From the NCBI RefSeq assembly GCF_917563885.1, contig NZ_CAKJTG010000009.1, forward strand, positions 124,001 through 188,000: a stretch of DNA of 64,000 bases. Direction: 5' to 3'. This document shows positions 53,579 through 62,734 of this stretch, one piece after another. The translations under genes and the position numbers were made by a program. Source of the stretch: Pseudoneobacillus rhizosphaerae. Lineage in GTDB: Bacteria; Bacillota; Bacilli; Bacillales; Cytobacillaceae. The notes beneath the pieces were generated by a model that saw only the letters and a list, made by a program, of their open reading frames with translations, was not told the origin of the DNA and searched no databases. The stretch's first letter is position 1, and each line of letters starts with the position of its first letter.

Positions 53579-55201
53579 CTATTCCTTTTCCTCATTGATT
53601 GATTGATCCATAGGCTCTGTTAGCTTTGTACCATCAATGAGTTGACCAATTTCACGCTTTATCCCATGCCAATTTTTATTTGTATGTGCAGCAATCCAAG
53701 TAGTTCCTCCAATTTGTTGAATCCAAATTCGACGATGATTCCAATATGCCCCTTGAATTACACCAATCATAAAGATGAGACCACCAAAAGCAATAGTCCA
53801 TAGTGTTAAATCTTTACGGACAGTTAACGCAGACACATTTCTTGTTTCAATTCCATTAAAAGACATTTTGTACAAATTATCTTCACCTGGGTCAATAGTT
53901 TGTTGAATAGCAACAAAACTCATTTCCCCTTCAGGATTTTCAGGTGAAATGACATTAAACACAAATGCTGGATTATTTGGAACTCTCGATTTCGTAGTAG
54001 GCTCCTGATTTTCATCAAATGCAAAATCAGGAAAATAACTTTTTAACTCTACAGAGTAGCCATTTTTTAAATTAAACTCTTTCTCTGGTTCAATTAAATT
54101 GATTGTGATATCACCTAATGATTGATCCGAATCTTTTTTTGTTAGCTTAAATGACATTTTACTTAATTCATCTAATTTATAATCTACTTGATAGAGTGCA
54201 AAGTTTTCAAATTTTAATGGCTTATTGACCTGAATCGGATATTCTTTTATTTTCTTAAGCTCAGGCTTTTCACCTGGGATGGTATCGCCTTCCTTTTGTA
54301 ATAAAACAACATTTGATTGGTAATTTTTCACTACCATTCCAACTCTGTCTAAAGCTTTATCGAAAGCTTCATTATCTTTTTCTTTATCATAAATGTCTAA
54401 AATGAATTCTTCATTTTTCAGGTAGTATTCTCCATTTGTTTCAGGAATTACTTTCGTTTCTCCTTCGCGAATCCATAAGACCTTATCCACATACATTCCT
54501 GGAATAAATCTGAGCATTGCTCCAAATAGAAAAATAATTAGTCCAACATGATTAACATAAGGACCCCATCTAGAGAATCTCCCTTTTTCAGCTAAAAGGT
54601 TACCGTTCTCTTCTCTAACGTTATAGCGTTTCTTTACTAACTTTTGCTTAATATCTTCGATTTCATCCTGATTAAGTGAAGGAGATTCACCAAAAACACG
54701 TTGTCGCTTTAAAAAACCCTCGTGTCTTGTAACACGTTGACGTTTTAATGCTTTATAAAGTGGTATAACACGATCTAAACTACAGATAACTAAAGAGATT
54801 CCAATAGACGCAATTAATATCAAATACCACCAAGAACTATACAAATTATGAAATCCTAATTGATAATATAATTTACCCATCCATCCATATTGATCAGCAT
54901 AATATTCTGAAGCTGGCATCGTGTTTGGTATATACATCTCTTGCGGTAATATCGTTCCGACAGCAGATGCGCTTAATGTAATAACAATTAGCCAAACACC
55001 AACTTTTACTGAAGAGAAGAAGTTCCAAACTTTATCAATTACTGATTTATTATACGTTTGGGAGCGGCGAGCACTTCCTTCATATCTCATATCTAACAAA
55101 TTCTTATTTTCTTCTTGTTCCTTAGTCAATTTCCCACAGGCTTCACAAAAAACGGTGCCATGAGGATTTACGTGACCACACTCACACTTTACCTCTTTCA
55201 T
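53579..55201 (-). CDS. resB: Cytochrome c biogenesis protein ResB
   Basis: Partner of ResC in heme export and ligation. The 540-residue protein starts with a small zinc-ribbon-like segment (Cys6, Cys8, Cys19, Cys22) and ends in a cytoplasmic tail. Membrane helices are at about 70-90, 125-145, 210-230 and 460-480. The long extracellular domain lies between the third and fourth. The sequence KNWHGIKREIG and RRSQTYNKSVIDK match B. subtilis ResB. The ATG follows AGGAG. It lies between resA and resC. Confidence 0.95.
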   Translation of the reverse strand: MKEVKCECGHVNPHGTVFCEACGKLTKEQEENKNLLDMRYEGSARRSQTYNKSVIDKVWNFFSSVKVGVWLIVITLSASAVGTILPQEMYIPNTMPASEYYADQYGWMGKLYYQLGFHNLYSSWWYLILIASIGISLVICSLDRVIPLYKALKRQRVTRHEGFLKRQRVFGESPSLNQDEIEDIKQKLVKKRYNVREENGNLLAEKGRFSRWGPYVNHVGLIIFLFGAMLRFIPGMYVDKVLWIREGETKVIPETNGEYYLKNEEFILDIYDKEKDNEAFDKALDRVGMVVKNYQSNVVLLQKEGDTIPGEKPELKKIKEYPIQVNKPLKFENFALYQVDYKLDELSKMSFKLTKKDSDQSLGDITINLIEPEKEFNLKNGYSVELKSYFPDFAFDENQEPTTKSRVPNNPAFVFNVISPENPEGEMSFVAIQQTIDPGEDNLYKMSFNGIETRNVSALTVRKDLTLWTIAFGGLIFMIGVIQGAYWNHRRIWIQQIGGTTWIAAHTNKNWHGIKREIGQLIDGTKLTEPMDQSINEEKE

Positions 55202-55233
55202 ACATAAAACTCCTGTTTCTTTAAAGTTTACTA

Positions 55234-55770
55234 TTATTTTTCCTTTAAAGGTTGTATTTGTGTCATAAATTCATTCACCATTGACTCAGTTAAAGCACCA
55301 GTATGTATTTTAACGACATCCCCATTTGGGTCAATTAGAAATGTTACTGGCAAAGGATTTACCCCATATGCATTTTGAACCTGTGAATCTTTGTCTATTA
55401 CATTTGGAAAATCCATTTTTTTTCTTTCGACATATTTGGATACAGCCAAATCAGATTCCCCAATATTTACAGCTAGTACCTGCACGCCTTTATCTTTAAA
55501 GTAATGGTATTGATTGTTGATATAAGGCATTTCCTTTTCACAAGGCTTACACCATGTACCCCAAAAATTCAAAAACACTCCTTGCCCTTTGTAATCCGAC
55601 AATTTATGTTTTTGACCATTTAAGTCGACTAGTGCAAAATCTGGTGCCTTTGAGCCTACATTAACCGCCTTCACATTATCTTTAGTAAAATTGGCATACA
55701 AGGTATAGGCAACAGCTGTAGCTAAAATAACTAGAATAATCGATCTTATTACTAACCGTTTTTGCTTCAT
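55234..55770 (-). CDS. resA: Membrane-anchored thiol-disulfide oxidoreductase ResA
   Basis: Reduces the cysteines of apocytochrome c for heme attachment. The 178-residue protein has one N-terminal membrane anchor (about 6-24) and a thioredoxin fold with the active motif WCKPCEKE near residue 75 and cis-proline in PLPVTFLID. ATG 55770 follows AGGAGGAT; the longer open frame is unused. It is the first of resABC. B. subtilis has CEPC where this one has CKPC, a change next to the redox pair that may shift its potential. Confidence 0.95.
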   Translation of the reverse strand: MKQKRLVIRSIILVILATAVAYTLYANFTKDNVKAVNVGSKAPDFALVDLNGQKHKLSDYKGQGVFLNFWGTWCKPCEKEMPYINNQYHYFKDKGVQVLAVNIGESDLAVSKYVERKKMDFPNVIDKDSQVQNAYGVNPLPVTFLIDPNGDVVKIHTGALTESMVNEFMTQIQPLKEK

Positions 55771-55861
55771 ATGTATCCTCCTAACCCTTAAAAAATACTC
55801 ACTCATTATACCATTTATTAATATAGACACGTTGTTTTCCTTTTTTACATTTGTGACAGTT

Positions 55862-56587
55862 CTATGAACTTTTTTGTGCTAAAGTCCTCAGTTGTTTTAC
55901 TTCATGAGGTGTTAATTCTCTAATATCGCCAGTACCTAAACCTTGTAATGTTAGAAAAGCGTATTTTTCTCGTTTTAATTTCAGCACTTCGTGACCAATT
56001 GCTTGGAACATTCTTCTTACTTGACGATTTTTACCTTCATGGATCGTTATTTCAACGATTGATGTCTGTTTCTGATTATCTGACGATAAAAGTTTTGTTC
56101 TAGCAGGTGCGGTTACTCCATCTTCTAACTTAATTCCTTTATCGAGCTTTCTTAACTGTTCCTTGGAAGGAATTCCTTTTACTTTCGCAACATACGTTTT
56201 ATCAATGGCATGGCGTGGATGCGTGAGTAGATTTGCAAATTCACCATCATTCGTCACTAAAAGAAGACCTGATGTCTCATAATCTAATCGTCCTACAGGA
56301 TATATCCTTTTATCCGTAAATGGGAAAAAGTCTGTTACTACTTTTCTCCCTTTATCATCCTTAACACTAGATATTACTCCTCTTGGTTTATAAAATAAGA
56401 AGTAAACAGGCGCCTCTCTTTCAAGAGGGATTTCATTCACTTCTACTCGATCATTTGGTGAAACCTTTATTCCTAATTCTTTAACCACTTTGCCATTTAC
56501 CTTTACTCTACCTTCTTTAATCCACTCTTCGGCTTTACGTCTTGATGCAACACCAGCGTGAGCAATTACTTTTTGAAGTCTTTCCAT
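55862..56587 (-). CDS. rluB: 23S rRNA pseudouridine synthase RluB
   Basis: Makes pseudouridine in 23S rRNA helix 89. The 241-residue protein has an S4 RNA-binding domain at 1-60 (LQKVIAHAGVASRRKAEEWI) and a catalytic RsuA/RluB domain with the aspartate in GRLDYETSGLLLVTNDG. The start ATG follows AGAGGTGAC. A possible promoter upstream has TTGAAA and CATAAT with extended TG. resA follows 91 bases downstream. Confidence 0.94.
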   Translation of the reverse strand: MERLQKVIAHAGVASRRKAEEWIKEGRVKVNGKVVKELGIKVSPNDRVEVNEIPLEREAPVYFLFYKPRGVISSVKDDKGRKVVTDFFPFTDKRIYPVGRLDYETSGLLLVTNDGEFANLLTHPRHAIDKTYVAKVKGIPSKEQLRKLDKGIKLEDGVTAPARTKLLSSDNQKQTSIVEITIHEGKNRQVRRMFQAIGHEVLKLKREKYAFLTLQGLGTGDIRELTPHEVKQLRTLAQKSS

Positions 56588-56746
56588 TTATGTCACCTCT
56601 AAGATTTTCGTATAATAATTCCCTATATTATCCTAATATAAAATAAGAATATTATTTAACTTCCATATGAATTATGACATAAGTTGTCACATTTTCAAAG
56701 TAAGTGTTTATTACATTAAATAATTATTAACAATAGCCGTTTTCAT

Positions 56747-56793
56747 TAAAAAAGAAAGAACTCGTAAATTGATGTTTACGAGTTCTTTCTTAC
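56747..56793 (-). terminator. Terminator of the dacB-spmA-spmB operon
   Basis: A 17-bp perfect stem, AAGAAAGAACTCGTAAA and its complement, with a 6-base loop and a T-run on the minus strand. Confidence 0.93.
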
Positions 56794-56801
56794 TCTTATT
56801 T

Positions 56802-57341
56802 TTAATTCGCACCAAAAAATAATGTCACAACGATAATGGCTACAATTATTCCAACTAAGTCTGCCCAAAGGCCAACCTTTAATGCATCACCCATTTTCCG
56901 AATCCCTACTGCTCCAAAATAAACGGTGAGTACATAAAACGTTGTATCCGTACTCCCTTGTAGAACGGAGGCAAGTCTTCCCAAAAATGAATCCGGTCCA
57001 TGTGTCGCTATCAAATCACTCGTCATCCCTAATGCTGCTGTTCCTGATATCGGTCGAATAATTGCTAACGGAAGTATCTCAGGTGGGACACCGATGGCTA
57101 ATAGCCCAGGACCAATCCAACTCATTAGATATTCTAATGCTCCCGATGCTCGAAAAATGGAGATAGAGACGAGCATTCCAACAAGAAAAGGGATAATAGA
57201 CACCGCAATTTTAATACCTTCTTTTCCCCCATCAACAAAGCTTTCATAGGTGGGAACTTTTTTGAAGGTGCCATACATTAGAATAAATCCAATCATGACA
57301 GGTATAATCCATAATGAAATTCCTGATATAATCTCCATCAT
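56802..57341 (-). CDS. spmB: Spore maturation protein SpmB
   Basis: Membrane protein of the nucleoside recognition (Gate) domain family, needed with SpmA for full dehydration of the spore core. The 179-residue protein has five or so helices, and the segments TYESFVDGGKEGIKIA and LALIRPISGTAALGM are nearly identical to B. subtilis SpmB. It has two consecutive ATG codons after AAAGGATGAG. The second ATG fits the B. subtilis start MEII. It lies 3 bases after spmA. Confidence 0.95.
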   Translation of the reverse strand: MMEIISGISLWIIPVMIGFILMYGTFKKVPTYESFVDGGKEGIKIAVSIIPFLVGMLVSISIFRASGALEYLMSWIGPGLLAIGVPPEILPLAIIRPISGTAALGMTSDLIATHGPDSFLGRLASVLQGSTDTTFYVLTVYFGAVGIRKMGDALKVGLWADLVGIIVAIIVVTLFFGAN

Positions 57342-57344
57342 ATC

Positions 57345-57932
57345 TCATCCTTTTCGAATACGGCGATAATAAAAAAAGCGATCTATTAAAATGGCAGCTA
57401 TTGCAGATAAAATAGTTGTAACAAGCGTAGGACCCACAATTTCAGTTGGAGAGACAGATTCGTACTTCATCCGTATGGCAATAACCATAGTTGGAACTAA
57501 TGTAACACTAGCCGTATTTAATGCTAAAAAAGTCACCATCGAACGACTAGCCTCATTAATCCCCCCATTTAATTCCTTTAACTGTTCCATCGCCTTTATC
57601 CCAAGGGGTGTCGCCGCATTTCCTAAGCCGAACATATTTGCAATCATATTAGATAATATATATCCTAATGCTGGATGATTTGAAGGGACATCCGGAAAAA
57701 TACGTCTTACAAAAGGTTTAAATAGTGCTGTTAGCTTGTTCAGAAGACCCGAGTCTTCAGCAATTTTCATCATTCCTAACCAAAACACTAGGACACTTAT
57801 TAAGCTGATACAAAGAGTTACTGCTTCCGCAGCACCTTTAAAGATTGCTTCATTCACTTCATTCATTGTCCCGTTTATCGCTGCAAACACTAATCCAATA
57901 ATTGTCAGTCCAACCCAAATATAGTTAACCAT
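57345..57932 (-). CDS. spmA: Spore maturation protein SpmA
   Basis: Membrane protein paired with SpmB in spore core dehydration and cortex structure. I start it at ATG 57932 (195 residues, MVNYIWVGLTIIGLVF), which matches B. subtilis; GTG 57947 has no ribosome site. Segments ALGYILSNMIANMFGLGNAATPLG and ASRSMVTFLALN are the conserved core. It overlaps the 3' end of dacB by 8 bases and is followed by spmB. Confidence 0.95.
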   Translation of the reverse strand: MVNYIWVGLTIIGLVFAAINGTMNEVNEAIFKGAAEAVTLCISLISVLVFWLGMMKIAEDSGLLNKLTALFKPFVRRIFPDVPSNHPALGYILSNMIANMFGLGNAATPLGIKAMEQLKELNGGINEASRSMVTFLALNTASVTLVPTMVIAIRMKYESVSPTEIVGPTLVTTILSAIAAILIDRFFYYRRIRKG

Positions 57933-59067
57933 TCGTCTTGCCTGCACTTAAAATAGAAAGAAATATACTTTTAAAGTATTCAGTAAACTTTTTCTCCTCT
58001 TTCAGCTCCTGTTTAAAGAAAATAGATACGTCCTCAATCGGTCTATTATCCAAATAAACAATTGCTTTTCCAACTACCTCTGGATTTGTCTTCAGCCATT
58101 CTTTTGTTGGTTTGATAAGTTTATACTTTACTGAGATTAACTCTTTCTCCTCCTCCTTCACTGGATAAGTAAAGGAGCGTTTAAAGAAGATATGATTCTG
58201 ATAACTTTTATCTTTTACCTTATCGATTTTTCCTTTTGATATTACTTCCACTAAATCGTAATTTTGAAAACCATATTCAAACATCGAGATATGATCGTTC
58301 CAATCATCTGGTGCATTTAATGTGACGGATATTAAATCCATATCACCCTTAGTTGCTGTAGTTACTAGCGTGCGTTTGGCTCTCTTCGTATAACCTGTTT
58401 TACCACCTGTAGTATATTTGTATTTACTTAGTAACCGATTTTTATTTCGCCAAACTCGGTCCCACTTTTCTTCAGGATTGGGTGCTTTATGGATCTTAGT
58501 TCCTGAAATGACCCTATATGTTTCATTTTGCATAGCATATCGAGTTAAAAGAGCCATGTCATATGCGGTTGAATAATGGTCCTCAAAATTATCTAACCCA
58601 TGTGGATTCCCAAAGTTCGTGTTTGCCATCCCAATTTCTTTCGCTTTTTGGTTCATTAAAAAAACAAAACCATCGAGACTCCCACCGACATATTCTGCAA
58701 TTGCTTCTGCGGTATCATTGCCCGACCTAAGCATTAAGCCGTAAACAAGATCTTCTAGTTTTATTTTTTCATTGGGCTTTAAATATACCGAAGAACCTTC
58801 TGCTCTCGTTGCCTTAGCACTAACTTGAACCATCTTTTCTAATTTCCCAGATTCAATAGCTAGAATAGCAGTCATAATTTTTGTTATACTTGCAATTCTC
58901 TTTTTTTCATGAGCGTCTTTACCAAATAAAACCCGTCCGGATTCTTGGTCCATAAGCACAGCACTACTAGCGCTAACTGAAACAGTTGCGGCGGTCATTT
59001 GAGGGAAATTGACAAAAATAAGTGAGACTGCAAGAAAAATGGTGCATAACCTTACAAAACGTTTCAT
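57925..59067 (-). CDS. dacB: D-alanyl-D-alanine carboxypeptidase DacB (sporulation PBP5*)
   Basis: Trims peptide side chains in spore cortex peptidoglycan. The 380-residue penicillin-binding protein has a signal peptide (residues 1-27), the active serine in SITK (Ser60, Lys63), SGN at 115-117, and GGKTGYTK near 222. A C-terminal PBP5-type domain and amphipathic anchor follow. The ribosome site AGGAG is 12 bases upstream, which is somewhat long. It opens the dacB-spmA-spmB operon. Mother-cell (sigma-E) control is expected and a matching promoter sits upstream. Confidence 0.96.
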   Translation of the reverse strand: MKRFVRLCTIFLAVSLIFVNFPQMTAATVSVSASSAVLMDQESGRVLFGKDAHEKKRIASITKIMTAILAIESGKLEKMVQVSAKATRAEGSSVYLKPNEKIKLEDLVYGLMLRSGNDTAEAIAEYVGGSLDGFVFLMNQKAKEIGMANTNFGNPHGLDNFEDHYSTAYDMALLTRYAMQNETYRVISGTKIHKAPNPEEKWDRVWRNKNRLLSKYKYTTGGKTGYTKRAKRTLVTTATKGDMDLISVTLNAPDDWNDHISMFEYGFQNYDLVEVISKGKIDKVKDKSYQNHIFFKRSFTYPVKEEEKELISVKYKLIKPTKEWLKTNPEVVGKAIVYLDNRPIEDVSIFFKQELKEEKKFTEYFKSIFLSILSAGKTNG

Positions 59068-59102
59068 TTGGTCACAAGTCTCCTTCTAAGAGCGTTTGTA
59101 CA

Positions 59103-59130
59103 AGTTTATGCAGGACAGGAAGGGTTATGA
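59103..59130 (-). promoter_or_regulatory. Candidate sigma-E promoter of dacB
   Basis: -35-like TCATAA (in 59124-59130) and -10-like CATAAACT (59103-59110) with about 14 bases between, close to the sigma-E pattern and 36 bases upstream of dacB. Confidence 0.5.
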
Positions 59131-59172
59131 CAATAAATTGGACGAAGTATCCTCAATTCACTCATTAGGAGA

Positions 59173-60066
59173 TTAAAACAGGTTCCATTTTAAATGTGCT
59201 GCTTTTTCGAACCGTTGTTCAACATCTTCCCAATTCACAATATTCCACCATTTATCTACGTATTTTCCTTTTTCATTTTTGTATTGTAAGTAATAAGCAT
59301 GTTCCCAAACATCGAGTACTAGTAACGGAATCGTATCCCATTGGGTAAGTATCATATGGCGTTCAGATTGTAAAATCTCTAGATGATGAGATCTAGGTGA
59401 CCACACAAGGAGTGCCCATCCTACGCCCTCTACTTGTTTAGCTGCCTCTGAAAATTGCTTTTTAAAATGTTCATAACTTCCAAAATAACGATTGATTTCC
59501 TTTAATAGTTTCCCTGAGGGTAACCCACCACCATTTGGTTTCATGTTATTCCAAAATATTGTATGAAGATAATGACCCGATCCATGAAAAGCAAGCTCCC
59601 TAGACCAATGTTTAATTAGAGCAAAATCATTATTCTTCCTAGCTTCAACTAACATTTTTTCGGCGTTATTTAAGCCTTCTACATAGGAACGGTGATGTTT
59701 ATCGTGATGCAATTTCATAATTTCTTCTGAAATATACGGTTCTAATCCATTATAGGGATACGTAAGGACAGGTAACTTATGTTTTCCAGCCTCCACAATA
59801 GGTGACTGTGTTCCCCAAATTGAACCTAAATCCTGTCTCCCTTTAATATACTCTTCCACTTCATCATGAAGAGATTCAGCCATTTTTTGAATTTGGAGCA
59901 TACTGTTTTGATCCATTTGCCCACCTACAGTTTCAATTATTTCCGTGAACCTGCCTAAGCTTTTCCAAATCCCTTCCTCTTTTTCAACATTTTCAGATTG
60001 TAAAAATGATTTCATATCCTCATTCCATTCAAATAAGTCTTGTACGTATTTCCCAAAATGGCTCAT
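59173..60066 (-). CDS. Superoxide dismutase (Fe/Mn) with N-terminal extension
   Basis: Dismutates superoxide. The C-terminal 200 residues are a full Fe/Mn superoxide dismutase, with ligands in MKLHHDKHHRSYV, FHGSGHYLH and DVWEHAYYLQY, and VGWALLVW. An extra N-terminal region of about 95 residues is helical and charged, as in the SodF-like enzymes of Bacillus. I start it at ATG 60066, six bases from AGGGAT; ATG 60093 is directly at a ribosome-like AGGTGG and nine codons longer. It lies between ypuI and dacB, a place where B. subtilis has no such gene. The extension's role is unknown. Confidence 0.85.
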   Translation of the reverse strand: MSHFGKYVQDLFEWNEDMKSFLQSENVEKEEGIWKSLGRFTEIIETVGGQMDQNSMLQIQKMAESLHDEVEEYIKGRQDLGSIWGTQSPIVEAGKHKLPVLTYPYNGLEPYISEEIMKLHHDKHHRSYVEGLNNAEKMLVEARKNNDFALIKHWSRELAFHGSGHYLHTIFWNNMKPNGGGLPSGKLLKEINRYFGSYEHFKKQFSEAAKQVEGVGWALLVWSPRSHHLEILQSERHMILTQWDTIPLLVLDVWEHAYYLQYKNEKGKYVDKWWNIVNWEDVEQRFEKAAHLKWNLF

Positions 60067-60131
60067 ACAATCCCTCATTTCTTCTTTTGGCATTCCACCT
60101 ACATCTTATGTGCCTATGGAGATAACGTTCT

Positions 60132-60166
60132 AAAAAAAGAAAAGAGAGCAGTTCAATGAACTACTC
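60132..60166 (-). terminator. Terminator of ypuI
   Basis: GAGTAGTTC/GAACTGCTC stem (one T-G pair), 3-base loop, then TTTTCTTTTTTT on the minus strand. The upstream arm overlaps the ypuI stop. Confidence 0.8.
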
Positions 60167-60653
60167 ACTTTGATTGAAGTAATTTAGTTTTGTAATCAGT
60201 TTCATAGTACTCCAGCTCTTCTCGTAAATACTGAAAACCACCTTCAAGCTGCTGAAATAGCAGATGAATTGAAGGTGTAACTTCCTGTCTAAAGCAAATA
60301 GCATTTTTTCCAGTATAAGCCGCCCGACTATCTTCATACCAAACATCACTTTTAGGTGAAAAAAATTCTTCTATACATTGGTGATAAATTTTATATAAAA
60401 TCTTCTCTGCTATTTGTTTTGGAAAGGGTATGGCCTTTTGAATAATTTGTGCTTCTTCAAATCTTTCTTCACTATAGACTAATACTTTTCTACACTGCGA
60501 GAGGAACAATTTATAATAATCAAGCTTATCAATATGATTATTAACTAACATATCTAAAGTAGTTTCATTTAAGAACTGCTCAATAGAATGAATGGTCTTG
60601 GCTAAATGCTTTGTGACTTCATTTATTTGCGCTTCAACTATCATGTTCCCCAT
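60165..60653 (-). CDS. ypuI: DUF3907 protein YpuI
   Basis: Soluble, mainly helical protein of 162 residues. ATG 60653 (MGNMIVEAQINEV) follows AGAGGGGG; the longer open frame into the upstream gene is unused. The block YHQCIEEFFSPKSDVWYEDS and the ending LREELEYYETDYKT match B. subtilis YpuI (DUF3907). Its role is unknown. Upstream is an unassigned gene 16 bases away. Confidence 0.85.
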   Translation of the reverse strand: MGNMIVEAQINEVTKHLAKTIHSIEQFLNETTLDMLVNNHIDKLDYYKLFLSQCRKVLVYSEERFEEAQIIQKAIPFPKQIAEKILYKIYHQCIEEFFSPKSDVWYEDSRAAYTGKNAICFRQEVTPSIHLLFQQLEGGFQYLREELEYYETDYKTKLLQSK

Positions 60654-60669
60654 TTGATAAGTCCCCCTC

Positions 60670-61089
60670 TTAATTTGGCTGATTAATAAACTGGAGTGGA
60701 GATTTGATTTCAACACGTGGTTTATTCAATAGATCACTTAATAACTCTTTGATTTTCTCAAAGTTAATATCTTGGAAGTAATGTTGGAATTCTTTCTCTG
60801 TATTTATATATAATCGTTTACGGTGACGTAGTCCGGGATTCTTCATCAAACATACAAGAGCTACTAAATCCCTGAGATATATTTCGTTACCTTCAAATTG
60901 AAATACAGGATTCACTTCAAAAGGGGTGTACTTGTTAAGCTGCTCCTCATAATACCGAACATATAATACATGGAGGTTTTTTTCAACTCCATCCTCTATA
61001 TATGTAATTTCGCTACGATTAAAGTAGTCTTCAGATGTATTTGGTTTTTCCTTTTCAAGTTCATATCCTTTACATTCGGTAATAATCAT
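60670..61089 (-). CDS. Unassigned protein between scpB and ypuI
   Basis: I do not recognise this 139-residue protein. It is soluble, with alternating beta-like segments at the N-terminus (EITYIEDGVEKNLHVLYVRY) and a helical C-terminus (FEKIKELLSDLLNK). No catalytic motif, signal or membrane helix is seen. The ATG follows CGGGAGGG. It is not in the B. subtilis gene order, where ypuI follows scpB directly. Spacing of 16 bases to ypuI suggests that the two are co-transcribed. Confidence 0.65.
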   Translation of the reverse strand: MIITECKGYELEKEKPNTSEDYFNRSEITYIEDGVEKNLHVLYVRYYEEQLNKYTPFEVNPVFQFEGNEIYLRDLVALVCLMKNPGLRHRKRLYINTEKEFQHYFQDINFEKIKELLSDLLNKPRVEIKSPLQFINQPN

Positions 61090-61142
61090 CCTAGTGCCCT
61101 CCCGTTAATTTCTTGCATCTATTTTAGCATATATTTAACTTG

Positions 61143-61733
61143 TTATCCGTTAGAACTCATCGTTTCTTGAAATTTTTCGAAAAACAAATCTGCCTCTTCT
61201 TGAACAAAATCATCGTCGAATTTTTCTGGAAGTGGAGGTAATTCATCTAGATTTTTAAGTCCAAAACATTCGAGAAATTCCTTTGTAGTCCCATACAAAT
61301 AAGCCCTACCTGTCCCTTCAAATCTTCCTACTTCTTTTATTAAAACTTTACCTATTAGTGTATGTAGTGGACGTTCAGATTTCACTCCACGAATCTCTTC
61401 AATTTCTACACGTGTAATTGGTTGTTTATAAGCGACAATAGCTAATGTTTCAAGAGCAGCTTGTGACAAACTTGAGCTACTAGGTACCTCAACTAATTTT
61501 CTTAAGTAAGAGGCATTTTCCTTTTTTGTTGCCAATTGATAGGTTCCAGCAAATTGAACGATTGTTATCCCTCTATTTTCATTTTCGTAGTCATCGAGTA
61601 ATTCTTGAATGATTTGTTCTGCCATACTTTCTTCTACTTCTAGAACGGCTGATATTTGTTTTAATGATAATCCCTCATCACCTGCTGCAAATAATAGACT
61701 CTCTACGATTGCTGTCCAATTAATAATTCCCAA
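61143..61733 (-). CDS. scpB: Segregation and condensation protein ScpB
   Basis: Winged-helix kleisin partner of the SMC complex in chromosome segregation. I choose TTG 61733 ([18 protein letters not shown]), which aligns with the B. subtilis ScpB start; TTG 61736 is the other possibility. AAGGAG lies 6-9 bases upstream, inside the scpA end. [22 protein letters not shown] and [14 protein letters not shown] are the core. The last part, [11 protein letters not shown], is conserved. It overlaps scpA by about 14 bases. Confidence 0.95.
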   Translation of the reverse strand: MGIINWTAIVESLLFAAGDEGLSLKQISAVLEVEESMAEQIIQELLDDYENENRGITIVQFAGTYQLATKKENASYLRKLVEVPSSSSLSQAALETLAIVAYKQPITRVEIEEIRGVKSERPLHTLIGKVLIKEVGRFEGTGRAYLYGTTKEFLECFGLKNLDELPPLPEKFDDDFVQEEADLFFEKFQETMSSNG

Positions 61734-62487
61734 CAAGCTCAGCTCCTTCCAGAGACATGACAAATATCTCTGCAAAATTCTTTTCCTGTTCAATATGAAT
61801 TTCTTGTCGCTTCATCAATTCCAATATAGCTAAAAAACTTACGACAATATGTTCTTTTTGAGGAAAAGGAAAGAGTTCATAAAAACTTTTTCGACCTTTA
61901 AAGCTTTTTAGTTCAACGAGAATTTCATTCATTCTTTTTTCTATCGAAATTTCTTGTCTAGCTATTTTTGTCGCAAGTGGTTTTTGCAACTTTTTCCTTC
62001 TCATCATCTTTTGCAAAGCCCCAAGCATGTCATAAATAGTAACATTTAATTCTACTTTTTCTACTTGAATATCCTTTGATAGCTCTGATAAATCACTCGG
62101 TGGTTTGGAAAACATTAGATTTCTTTCCTCTTCAAGGCTTTTTAAGTCCTCAGCAGCTTCCTTATACTTACGATATTCTATTAACCTTTCAACTAGCTCA
62201 TCCCGTGGGTCTTCTTCGTAATTCATATCCATGTCATCTTCCTCGATTATTTCTTCATGCTTTGGAAGTAACATCTTGCTTTTAATAGCTAAGAGAGTTG
62301 CTGCCATCACTAAATATTCACTAGCAACATCTAAATGTAGTTCCTTCATTGTTTTTATATAATTTAAGTATTGATCAGTTATTTCAGACATTGGAATATC
62401 ATAAATATCAATTTCCAAACGATTGATTAGATGTAATAACAAATCTAACGGACCTTCAAAAGTATCAATTTTAACTTGATAATGCAT
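61720..62487 (-). CDS. scpA: Segregation and condensation protein ScpA
   Basis: Kleisin subunit that bridges the two SMC heads. The 255-residue protein starts with [19 protein letters not shown], the highly conserved SMC-neck-binding segment, and ends with the winged helix [20 protein letters not shown]. The ATG follows GGTGAG. It is the first gene of scpA-scpB. The divergent gene on the other side is ypuF. Confidence 0.96.
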   Translation of the reverse strand: MHYQVKIDTFEGPLDLLLHLINRLEIDIYDIPMSEITDQYLNYIKTMKELHLDVASEYLVMAATLLAIKSKMLLPKHEEIIEEDDMDMNYEEDPRDELVERLIEYRKYKEAAEDLKSLEEERNLMFSKPPSDLSELSKDIQVEKVELNVTIYDMLGALQKMMRRKKLQKPLATKIARQEISIEKRMNEILVELKSFKGRKSFYELFPFPQKEHIVVSFLAILELMKRQEIHIEQEKNFAEIFVMSLEGAELVGNY

Positions 62488-62734
62488 GATTTCTCACCAA
62501 AGTTTCTTTTATGTAATCTGTTTTCACCTTATTTTATAAAATATATACGTTATGCGAAAACATCCGTGTTGTGTATAAAGTCTATTTTACTTAAAAATAT
62601 TCACTACGTATAGAGGGGGGGTCAAGCTTTAACAATAGTAAATATCCCCTTTTCATTATAAACTTAAATTTAGTTGTTTTTAAGGTTACACTTAAGAATA
62701 TCATAAAAAAGGATTAGAGAATGGAGGAGTTGCA

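Noticed and set aside
56640-56700. Fnr- or ResD-type operator (TGTGACAACTTATGTCA) upstream of rluB
   Set aside because: Only half of the palindrome fits, and the region also holds a probable promoter; evidence is too thin.
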